DNA of 5,058 nt from Gemmatimonadota bacterium (lineage in GTDB: Bacteria > Gemmatimonadota > Gemmatimonadetes > Palauibacterales > Palauibacteraceae): contig JARFPW010000062.1 in NCBI GenBank assembly GCA_029288095.1, positions 1 to 5,058 on the forward strand. The letters run 5' to 3'. The notes beneath the pieces are model-generated. The model saw only the letters and a list, made by a program, of their open reading frames with translations, ran no database searches and was not told where the DNA came from. Below are positions 1-5,058 of this stretch, in pieces. A program made the position numbers and the translations under genes. The stretch's first letter is position 1. Every line of letters starts with the position of its first letter.

Positions 1-1986
1 AAGTCTGTTGCTAACACGAACCCCCGCTCCAAACCGTCGAAGACCACAACCGCCAAGTCGACCCTCCCCAATGGCGGTCCTGCCGACGTCGGCCCGCCTT
101 CCTGGATTGATCGTGTCAAGGAACAGCCGTTGGAAGGAGCCGCCGCTCCGGCCGAAGATGCCGAATTCTGGTCTTCTCCCGAGGGCGAACCCTCCGTCGA
201 GCCCGCGATGCCTGACGCTGCCGCCGAACCAACCCCCGCCGAGCCCGAGGCTATCGTCGAACCCGCCGAAGCAGTCACCGCACCGCCTGGGCCGGAGGTC
301 CCGTTCGAGTTCCCTGATGCCGATCAACCTGCAATGCCTGACGCCGAACCTGGTCTCGGATCCGCCGCCCCCGCTGATGACCGGATGTGGAACGTGAATC
401 CCAACACAGATCTCGGGGATCTCGTCCGCGGAATACCCGAGCAGAGGCCGGGGCCAGCCTTCGAAACGAGCGTCGGGCTTTCCGTGGGAGGCCTCCGGCA
501 AGCAGCTCTCGAGATGGCGAAACGTGATGCCGATGCGGGTCTTCCCGCGCTCGACGCGTCCGGCCGCTCGGAAGCCGAGCAGGAGTTGCGACAGCGCTGC
601 CACTCATTGTTCTCCGACTGGAGCGCTCGCGAGCGCGAGCGCCTCAACAACCAGGTTGCCGTCCAGGAGGGACGTGTAACGCAATCCCTCGGCGAAGTCT
701 CACTCGAGGTGGACAGATTCGAGCGTGTGACCTCGGAGCTCTTCCGGCTGCAGCGCCGGCTGGAGATGAACCGGTCGCAGGTCGAAGCGACGATCGAAGA
801 GCAGCACCTCGAGGAACAGCGCCAGTCGGGTCACGAAGCCGAGCTGGAGTCGCCGGAGAACAACAAGAAGGGCGGCGTCGCCCGGTCCGGCTCCCGCGCC
901 TTCAAGTCGCACTGGTACGCGATGGCAATCACGTTCCTCGGAATCGTGGAGTTCCTCGCGAACGCACCCGTATTCGGTGCCCTGTTGCCGCGGGATCCGC
1001 TGACCGAGCAGCAGATTCGTTTCGTGTCGGAGACCAGCGAGGGGTGGTTCGCGGGAGCGCAGCGAGTGATGTCCCAATTCATCCTGCGTCCGGATGCCGC
1101 CATTCTGGCCGCCGGTGTCATCACGTTCCTGGTCGTCCTGGCGCATTTCTTCGGGCATTCCCTGCGCTCGCTATTGTTCCAGCGGTCTTCGGAACGCTCC
1201 GGGGACACCCTCGGTACACGCTCTCCGATGGAGTTCGTGATGCCGATGATCTTCTCCGGTCTGGGCCTCGCCCTGGTACTCGGCGTCCTGTTCGAAGCCC
1301 GGGTCACGTTGGGGGAGGTATCCGCCGATCGATTCGTACAGGATAGCTCGAAGATCGAGGAACTCCGCCGGGACGCCAGCTGGCTGCGCGTGGACGGCAA
1401 CCTCGTCTCGGCAAACGAGCAGACTAATCGTGCCGATGATCTCGAGGCTTTGGCGAAGGAACAGCGGGAGTATGCGGAAAGCATGAGCGGTCTGAGCTTC
1501 CCGATCTTCCTGCTGAATACGACCCTCGTGCTGGTGGCCATCCTGGCGGCCTACTTCCACATGCGCGATCCGCGAAAAGACCGGTTCAATGAACTGCCAT
1601 GGGAGCGTCAGCGGCGGGAGCTGGTCCAGTACGGTGATACCGTGCAGGAAAGAATCGCCGGTGGAATGGGTCGCATGGTCCAGGCGCTGGGAGAGTACAG
1701 GGGCATGCTGTCTGAGAAACCCCTCAAGGAGGGGCCGGCCCTCGCGCACCAGCTGGAAGCCACGGTCGTGGCCTACCGGGCCGAGAACGGTCGCCTCCGC
1801 GGGTTGGACCCACGGGAGATCTCCGCGTTCGCGGAACCGGTCAGTCTCGACATCGACGAATCGGCGACTCTCACCCCGGACATGCGCGTCCAGGATCCGA
1901 CGTATTATGATGCCGAGAGGGAGAGGCTCACGGAGCGCTACGAACGGGTGAGGACTCGGTTCACGGAGGAGGCGACGTCTTGGTAG
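1..1986 (+). CDS. Large coiled-coil protein with four membrane segments, 5'-truncated
   Basis: The reading frame is already open at base 1, so the true start lies upstream; the TTG at 130 is only an internal Leu codon. The visible part has 661 residues. Numbering from base 1, residues about 43-125 are a Pro/Ala/Glu-rich, acidic, low-complexity linker with a repeated AMPDA motif. Residues about 207-283 are charged and helical, probably coiled coil. Hydrophobic segments lie at about 305-329 (contains EFLANAPVFG), 366-388 (ends LAHFFGHSLR), 412-431 and 500-520. The C-terminus is again charged and helical (633-661). The loop between segments 3 and 4 is also helical and charged. I do not recognise a named family. 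The gene overlaps the downstream vWA lipoprotein gene by 7 nt, so the two are probably co-translated and may act together at the envelope: a membrane scaffold with a surface or periplasmic vWA partner. That role is inference. Existence of the gene is near certain; function is unknown. Confidence 0.9.
   Translation, partial: KSVANTNPRSKPSKTTTAKSTLPNGGPADVGPPSWIDRVKEQPLEGAAAPAEDAEFWSSPEGEPSVEPAMPDAAAEPTPAEPEAIVEPAEAVTAPPGPEVPFEFPDADQPAMPDAEPGLGSAAPADDRMWNVNPNTDLGDLVRGIPEQRPGPAFETSVGLSVGGLRQAALEMAKRDADAGLPALDASGRSEAEQELRQRCHSLFSDWSARERERLNNQVAVQEGRVTQSLGEVSLEVDRFERVTSELFRLQRRLEMNRSQVEATIEEQHLEEQRQSGHEAELESPENNKKGGVARSGSRAFKSHWYAMAITFLGIVEFLANAPVFGALLPRDPLTEQQIRFVSETSEGWFAGAQRVMSQFILRPDAAILAAGVITFLVVLAHFFGHSLRSLLFQRSSERSGDTLGTRSPMEFVMPMIFSGLGLALVLGVLFEARVTLGEVSADRFVQDSSKIEELRRDASWLRVDGNLVSANEQTNRADDLEALAKEQREYAESMSGLSFPIFLLNTTLVLVAILAAYFHMRDPRKDRFNELPWERQRRELVQYGDTVQERIAGGMGRMVQALGEYRGMLSEKPLKEGPALAHQLEATVVAYRAENGRLRGLDPREISAFAEPVSLDIDESATLTPDMRVQDPTYYDAERERLTERYERVRTRFTEEATSW
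1965..1972 (+). promoter_or_regulatory. Shine-Dalgarno that decides a TTG start
   Basis: GGAGGAGG lies inside the 3' end of the upstream gene, 7 nt before the TTG at 1980. It is the reason to accept a TTG start. The signal peptide encoded from this TTG is complete (n-region with Arg, hydrophobic core, lipobox), which supports the same choice. Confidence 0.8.
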
Positions 1987-2768
1987 CACGTGTCGGACGC
2001 AGTGCATTCCTGTTCAGCCTGGTAGTCGGGCTACCGCTGCTGGTCGCCTGCGGCACGCCCGAAGGTACGGCGGCAGGTGGCGATGAGGCCACGGAGATCA
2101 CGCGTTCTCCGCCTCAGCTCGTCGTGTTCGCCTACGACAGGTCGACGAGCATCTCAGGCCACCAATTGGACATCGCCCGACAGCTGACGAACGAACGCAT
2201 CCGCAAACTCGATCATGGAGACCGGATTGCGGCACACCAGCTGCTCCAGTTGTCGCTCGAAGAGCCACCGCTTCGCTGGACGCAGGACGTGCCGGCGCGT
2301 GAATTCCAGGACCAGATGATGGCACGAGACTCAGTTTCACGGGTCCGCTTCCTACGAGATGCCCAGGACTACCTGATCGCATTCACGGACTCCGTCGGCC
2401 GCGAGGATATCAACGGCACGGACATACTCTCGACGCTCCACGACGTCGCCGCCGACATGCGGGCCGCATCTGGACGGGAGACGGTGTTGTACATCTTCTC
2501 CGACATGCTTCAGTCGAATCGTACGATCGATATGGAGGGTCTGAGCGCCATGCCTCCGGCAGATTGGGTAAGCCGACGCAAGGCCGCCGGCACGCTGCCC
2601 GACCTGTCCGGTTTGTGCGTGGTGGCGATCGGCGCGCGCGTCGATACGGACGCGGCGCAAAGGGTGAAGCGATTCTGGGACGAGTACTTCGAAGCAACCG
2701 GAGCTCGGCTGGAGGACGCCAACTACATGCTGCGTCCTGTCATGTTGCCTGAGCATCCCTGCGGCTGA
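1980..2768 (+). CDS. vWA-domain (MIDAS) lipoprotein
   Basis: This 262-residue protein starts at TTG 1980, overlapping the upstream gene by 7 nt behind a strong Shine-Dalgarno. Residues 1-23 form a lipoprotein signal peptide with Arg4 and Arg7, a hydrophobic core, and the lipobox LVAC with lipidated Cys24. Gly follows the Cys, so there is no Asp retention signal and outer-membrane sorting is plausible. From about residue 46 the fold looks like von Willebrand factor type A: a beta strand LVVFAYD leads into the metal site D53-x-S55-x-S57. A plausible MIDAS Thr is T147 (GTDI), and a third acidic residue D175 follows the strand VLYIFSD. vWA domains bind a divalent metal and mediate protein-protein contacts. 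The likely partner is the membrane protein encoded just upstream. Its last 29 nt overlap the oppositely oriented MOSC gene. The vWA assignment rests on motif order and is fairly secure; the biological role is unknown. Confidence 0.88.
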   Translation: MVARVGRSAFLFSLVVGLPLLVACGTPEGTAAGGDEATEITRSPPQLVVFAYDRSTSISGHQLDIARQLTNERIRKLDHGDRIAAHQLLQLSLEEPPLRWTQDVPAREFQDQMMARDSVSRVRFLRDAQDYLIAFTDSVGREDINGTDILSTLHDVAADMRAASGRETVLYIFSDMLQSNRTIDMEGLSAMPPADWVSRRKAAGTLPDLSGLCVVAIGARVDTDAAQRVKRFWDEYFEATGARLEDANYMLRPVMLPEHPCG

Positions 2769-3552
2769 GAACCTCGACCGGATCGCCGACGCGGATCTCA
2801 CCTCCGCCGTCGTGAATCACGTTTTGCCCGAACATCACGCCCCCGTCCATCCTCCTGTACCCGGCGAGAGTTTGTAGGGGCTCCTTTCCGCGTACACCGG
2901 TCGCGGGGTCGATCGTGGTTACCGTGCACCGCGGGCAGGGTTTGACGACGCGGAATCCACAGTCCCCGATTCGAATCTCCAACCACTCGTCCTCGGCAAA
3001 CGGAGCGGGGCCCTCGACATAGACGTTCGGGCGGAACCGTTGCACGCCGACAGGTTGATCAAGACGGCCGTTGAGGTCATTCATCGACCCGGATCCGATG
3101 AGGTGCAGGGGGTAACCATCTGTGAGGGCGGTTCGATCGCCGGTCTGCGCGTAGCGTGGGTTGACCGGCCGTTCCACGTCGTCCGGCATGAAGGCAAGGT
3201 GCGCCTCGAGCCCCAGCCTGCCCGACAGCCAGCGCGAAGATTCTGGCCCGGCCAGCGGCAGGCCGACGCTGTCACCCCAGATGTTTACGGCAATCCGGGG
3301 TGAGTCGGGCGCGGGCACCGGGACTCTGCAGCTGGAGGCACCCCAGGTGAGCATAAGCGATTCCGCCTCCGTGCGGGCCTTCAGCAGCGACAGTCCAGGA
3401 TGCTCCCGCTGCGTGATCGGCACCCCGTCCCGACTGGTCACCATCCATCGGCGGTCGCCTTCCACGCCGAACTGATCCAACCGAAGCTCCTGGTGATTCT
3501 CGCCCGCCGCCGACTTCAGCGGGTAGCGAAACAGGGCCGCGACGCGGTGCAC
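2740..3552 (-). CDS. MOSC-domain protein, YcbX/mARC-like
   Basis: This 270-residue protein has the two-part architecture of the YcbX/mARC group. An N-terminal MOSC beta-barrel domain (YPLKS at 10-14, GDRRW at 32-36) is followed by a MOSC domain with RFRPNVYV (172-179), KPCPRC (204-209), the TTIDPATG segment, FGQN (241-244) and IRVGDPVE (253-260). Family knowledge: these proteins bind the molybdenum cofactor through a conserved Cys and reduce N-hydroxylated compounds, taking electrons from a separate flavin/iron-sulfur partner. C206 or C209, most likely C209, would be the metal ligand. No ferredoxin domain is fused, so an external electron donor is needed. The GTG start at 3552 is 7 nt after the stop of the preceding gene and lacks a good Shine-Dalgarno, so translational coupling is likely. 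It is chosen because the YPLKS motif sits near the N-terminus in this family. It is the third gene of the msrB operon. Its end overlaps the vWA gene by 29 nt, tail to tail. Confidence 0.9.
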   Translation of the reverse strand: MHRVAALFRYPLKSAAGENHQELRLDQFGVEGDRRWMVTSRDGVPITQREHPGLSLLKARTEAESLMLTWGASSCRVPVPAPDSPRIAVNIWGDSVGLPLAGPESSRWLSGRLGLEAHLAFMPDDVERPVNPRYAQTGDRTALTDGYPLHLIGSGSMNDLNGRLDQPVGVQRFRPNVYVEGPAPFAEDEWLEIRIGDCGFRVVKPCPRCTVTTIDPATGVRGKEPLQTLAGYRRMDGGVMFGQNVIHDGGGEIRVGDPVEVLSRRDAQAT

Positions 3553-3559
3553 GACTCGA

Positions 3560-3931
3560 TCAGAAGGGCTTGGCGTGGGCCAGGAAGCCCGCCGCGAGCA
3601 TCAGGGCGGCGGTGGCGAACCACACGAATTTGGATAGTTCCGGTTTGCGGTATGGGACCATGAACAGGCCTCCGATGACGAGCCAGATGGCCACCTTGAC
3701 CCCTGCCCAGGCAGGCATTCCGTTCACCATAAGGTCGAGCCGGGCCAGCATGCCGAAGCCGGCAACCAGAATCAGCACGCTGCCGAGACCGTGGCTCGCC
3801 GCGGCGACGGCTCGCCCGCCACTGTTCTGCTTGGTGCCACCGCTCATCGCGTGCAGCGATACGCCTCCGATGGCGAGCACCAGCAGGCCCACTCCAAAGA
3901 TGTGCATGTACCAGTACAGGTCAGCAGACAT
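3560..3931 (-). CDS. Small four-helix integral membrane protein
   Basis: This 123-residue protein has four predicted membrane helices at about 5-27, 43-65, 75-94 and 102-120, with a short Ser/Gly-rich polar loop (28-42) between helices 1 and 2. Histidines in or beside helices (H10, H27, H47, H119) could in principle ligate haem or metal, but I cannot assign it to a characterised family. The ATG start at 3931 is supported by AGAGGA (3945-3940) eight nt upstream. The gene begins 4 nt after the msrB stop, and its own stop lies 7 nt before the MOSC gene, so it is the middle gene of a tight operon. A membrane redox or electron-delivery role for MsrB or the MOSC protein is a guess from position only. 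Confidence 0.85.
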   Translation of the reverse strand: MSADLYWYMHIFGVGLLVLAIGGVSLHAMSGGTKQNSGGRAVAAASHGLGSVLILVAGFGMLARLDLMVNGMPAWAGVKVAIWLVIGGLFMVPYRKPELSKFVWFATAALMLAAGFLAHAKPF

Positions 3932-3935
3932 ATTC

Positions 3936-4334
3936 TCAATCCTCTGGTTCGTGTTCGAGCGCTACCGAGTTGATGCAGTATCTAAGGCCCGTCGGCGGCG
4001 GTCCGTCGGGAAATACGTGTCCGAGATGAGCGTCGCAGGTCGCGCACGTGACCTCGGTCCGCACCATGCCATGGCTTCGGTCCTCGCGCTCCACGACCGC
4101 ACCATCACCCGTGGCTTCGAAGAAGCTCGGCCAGCCTGATCCTGAGTCGTACTTGGCGGTCGAGCGGAACAGCTCGGTGCCACAGCACACGCAGCGATAG
4201 ACCCCGGGTCGAGTAAGGCCGCAGAGTGCTCCGCTGAACGGCGTCTCCGTACCCTTCTGTCGCGTCACCCGATACGCCTCGGGACTCAGCCGGTCCCGCC
4301 ATTCATCGTCTGAACGTGTCTTCCGTTCCGCCAT
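3936..4334 (-). CDS. msrB: Peptide-methionine (R)-S-oxide reductase MsrB
   Basis: This is a 132-residue, full-length MsrB domain that reduces the R epimer of methionine sulfoxide in proteins. Visible motifs: the start of the SelR domain (WRDRLSPEAYRVTR, 12-25), GTETPFSG (28-35), two zinc-binding CxxC pairs (C48/C51 and C97/C100), YDSGSGWPSF (62-71), HGMVRTEV, HLGHVFPDGPPPTG, and the catalytic C120 in RYCINS. The catalytic codon is TGC, so this is not a selenoprotein form. The resolving-Cys position of many MsrBs (SGCGWP) is Ser here; C38 or C50 might substitute. There is no signal peptide, so it is cytoplasmic. The ATG at 4334 is preferred over an in-frame TTG at 4370 because GGAGGT (4344-4339) precedes it by 4 nt and the extra residues do not belong to the family. 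It is the first gene of the minus-strand operon and diverges from the OsmC gene. Confidence 0.96.
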   Translation of the reverse strand: MAERKTRSDDEWRDRLSPEAYRVTRQKGTETPFSGALCGLTRPGVYRCVCCGTELFRSTAKYDSGSGWPSFFEATGDGAVVEREDRSHGMVRTEVTCATCDAHLGHVFPDGPPPTGLRYCINSVALEHEPED

Positions 4335-4435
4335 CACCACCTCCAGGTTGGCCTTGGAGCCGCGCCACAACGTACGTTGATCCGCTCACATCGCATACGG
4401 TACGGTCGAGTCAGCGATCGGTTCAAGGAGGGAGC
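4335..4435. promoter_or_regulatory. Divergent intergenic region msrB / osmC
   Basis: These 101 bp separate two diverging genes and must carry the leaders of both. On the plus strand a weak promoter-like pair is TTGATC (4377-4382) and TACGGT (4401-4406), 18 nt apart. On the minus strand TTGAAC (4426-4421) and TACCGT (4402-4397) are also 18 nt apart. Both -10 matches are poor, so the exact promoters are tentative. Shine-Dalgarno sequences are clear: GGAGGT for msrB (4344-4339) and AAGGAGG for osmC (4425-4431). The compact shared region makes co-regulation plausible. Confidence 0.45.
4368..4379. promoter_or_regulatory. Perfect 12-bp palindrome, candidate operator
   Basis: CAACGTACGTTG is a perfect inverted repeat. 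It lies between the diverging msrB operon and OsmC gene, and overlaps the plus-strand -35-like TTGATC. A dimeric regulator bound here could control both directions. The regulator is not in this window, and the site is short enough to be chance. Confidence 0.35.
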
Positions 4436-4894
4436 ATGGGCGAACCATTCTACGTGTCCCGCGGAGACGTCACCCGCGTGGATGGACTGCACAGGAAGGC
4501 TCGGATCGCAGCCGACACCGAGTTCAGCATGGGCGTCCACGGACCTATCAAGGAGCACTACCGCCTCGACGCCAAGGACCTGCCACTTCCGGTGGACTAC
4601 ATCGTGGCGGCCACCGGCGGGTGAATGCTCGGAACACTGATAGGCGTGCTGGAGGCACGCGAGGTGAAGCTGGAACCCGGCGCCGTGCGGGCCGACGTCG
4701 AGGGCATCAACGAGATCCACGATCGATTGCCGGTACTCACGAGAATCCATGTCCGCTATGCCATCCGGATTCCCGCGGACGCCCGTGAGGCGGTCGACCG
4801 CGCGCTGGACCGTCATCAGAGCAAGTGCCCGACGGCCGGCACGCTGAGTGGCGCGGTGGCAATAGAATGGTCGGCGGACATCGAGGAGGTCTGA
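4436..4894 (+). CDS. OsmC-family peroxidase, selenocysteine-containing (in-frame TGA = Sec63)
   Basis: Read through the single in-frame TGA at 4622-4624, this gene encodes a 152-residue protein, the usual size for OsmC/Ohr-family thiol peroxidases that reduce organic hydroperoxides. Residues 1-62 give the N-terminal beta domain ending PVDYIVAATGG. Residues 64-152 begin MLGTLIGVLEAREV and continue through the beta strands (RIHVRYAIRIP) and the helix DAREAVDRALDRH to KCPTAGTLSGAVAIEW. In Cys homologues the residue after the GG of this motif is the peroxidatic Cys at the start of the central helix, and here that codon is TGA. The second active-site cysteine is C131 (TGC at 4826). A SECIS-like hairpin follows at 4644-4660. 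The ATG at 4436 has AAGGAGG at 4425-4431; an in-frame start further upstream (4316) would run into msrB and has no family match. Alternatives are a sequencing error, a nonsense mutation, or reinitiation at the adjoining ATG (4625); none explains both the codon position and the hairpin. Cytoplasmic, with no signal peptide. Confidence 0.85.
4622..4624 (+). other. In-frame TGA predicted to encode selenocysteine
   Basis: Codon 63 of the OsmC gene replaces the conserved catalytic Cys after GG. The reading frame and the family alignment continue without shift on both sides. Sec replacing a redox-active Cys is the standard pattern in bacterial selenoproteins. Confidence 0.85.
4644..4660 (+). promoter_or_regulatory. 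Predicted bacterial SECIS hairpin
   Basis: The stem GCGTGC (4644-4649) pairs perfectly with GCACGC (4655-4660) around the loop TGGAG (4650-4654). There are 25 nt between the TGA and the loop, inside the roughly 16-37 nt window known for bacterial SECIS elements, and a G is the second loop base, as that consensus requires. A weak lower stem may form between 4635-4638 and 4663-4666. The element lies in the coding sequence for GVLEAR and would recruit SelB carrying Sec-tRNA. Confidence 0.78.
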
Positions 4895-4903
4895 AGACCC
4901 GCA

Positions 4904-5039
4904 TCAGCGGTCGGCCCGCTCACGAAGAATGAATCGAACGCCCATGAACAGCAGAACGACCGAGAAGATGATCCGCAGGGTTTGACCTGGAAGGGCCAGC
5001 GCCGCGGCTCCCCCGGCCCAGGAGCCGGCGAACGTGCCG
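4904..5039 (-). CDS. C-terminal fragment of a probable TauE/SafE-family permease
   Basis: The minus strand is open from the adapter junction to a TGA at 4904-4906 and encodes 45 residues. It begins GTFAGSWAGGAAALALPGQ, continues with LRIIFSVVLLFMGVRFIL, and ends in a short basic tail (RERADR). A Gly/Ala-rich segment followed by LPxxxLRxxF and a final hydrophobic helix ending just before the stop is the typical C-terminus of TauE/SafE (DUF81) membrane transporters, which are linked to export of sulfite or other organosulfur anions. Only the last part is present, because the contig ends. Its stop is 9 nt from the stop of the OsmC gene, tail to tail. The family call rests on a short stretch and is moderate. 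Confidence 0.6.
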
Positions 5040-5058
5040 CTGTCTCTTATACACATCT
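5040..5058 (+). other. Tn5/Nextera mosaic-end adapter (artefact)
   Basis: CTGTCTCTTATACACATCT is exactly the 19-bp Tn5 mosaic end used in transposase-based library preparation, in reverse-complement orientation, at the very end of the window. It is not genomic. Any gene or distance reaching into it should be trimmed to 5039. Confidence 0.97.

Noticed and set aside
208..350. Imperfect DNA repeat (ATGCCTGACGC at 208 and 334)
   Set aside because: It reflects the repeated AMPDA motif in a low-complexity protein linker, not a mobile or regulatory repeat.
8..397. 129-aa plus-strand ORF at the window start
   Set aside because: Its Pro/Ser/Arg-rich translation is the out-of-frame shadow of the Pro/Ala/Glu-rich linker in the first gene.
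1171..2007. 278-aa minus-strand ORF opposite the large membrane protein
   Set aside because: It is an antisense shadow typical of GC-rich DNA: no recognisable domains, Arg/His-rich composition, and no good start signal.
4335..4370. Longer MsrB starting at TTG 4370
   Set aside because: The 12 extra residues are outside the family, and GGAGGT sits just before the ATG at 4334.
4316..4435. Upstream N-terminal extension of the OsmC gene
   Set aside because: It overlaps the msrB start, encodes residues with no family match, and the ATG at 4436 has a strong Shine-Dalgarno.
4334..4816. 160-aa minus-strand ORF opposite the OsmC gene
   Set aside because: It runs antisense to a clearly recognised OsmC reading frame and has no domain signature.
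4625..4894. Independent 89-aa gene starting at the ATG right after the TGA
   Set aside because: It lacks its own Shine-Dalgarno, encodes only the C-terminal part of OsmC, and is in frame with the N-terminal part; Sec read-through explains it better than reinitiation.
4906..4920. Inverted repeat AGCGG / CCGCT near the OsmC stop as a terminator
   Set aside because: The stem is only 5 bp, it is followed by no T-run on either strand, and it lies within the coding end of the permease fragment.

Overview
The window is a GC-rich (by eye roughly 60% or more), gene-dense bacterial fragment with no rRNA, tRNA, CRISPR array or insertion sequence. It ends in the 19-base Tn5/Nextera mosaic end (5040-5058). 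That is a sequencing adapter, so this is the end of an assembled contig, probably metagenomic. The organism cannot be named from the sequence. The lipoprotein with an intact lipobox suggests a diderm bacterium, and the likely selenoprotein implies a selenocysteine (Sec) decoding system elsewhere in the genome.

Layout. (1) 1-2768, plus strand: a two-gene operon. A large 5'-truncated coiled-coil protein with four membrane segments overlaps by 7 nt a lipoprotein with a von Willebrand factor A (MIDAS) domain. (2) 4334-2740, minus strand: a compact three-gene operon of msrB (methionine-R-sulfoxide reductase), a small four-helix membrane protein, and a YcbX/mARC-like MOSC-domain protein. The last gene runs 29 nt into the 3' end of the vWA gene on the opposite strand. 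(3) 4436-4894, plus strand, divergent from msrB across a 101-bp intergenic region that holds a perfect 12-bp palindrome: an OsmC-family thiol peroxidase. (4) 5039-4904, minus strand: the C-terminal end of a probable TauE/SafE-family permease, cut off by the contig end.

The main discovery is in (3). Conventional gene calling splits the OsmC gene into a 62-codon ORF and an 89-codon ORF. Both are in the same frame, separated by a single TGA at 4622-4624. That TGA falls exactly where OsmC proteins have their first catalytic cysteine (the GG-Cys motif). About 25 nt downstream is a perfect 6-bp hairpin with a UGGAG loop, which fits the bacterial SECIS consensus. The second catalytic cysteine (KCP motif) is intact. 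The simplest reading is one 152-residue selenoprotein, OsmC with Sec at residue 63.

Together, Sec-OsmC (organic hydroperoxide removal), MsrB (repair of oxidised methionine) and a molybdenum-dependent MOSC reductase look like a divergent oxidative-damage module. A possible shared operator lies between the two arms. This functional link is inferred from gene order and family knowledge.
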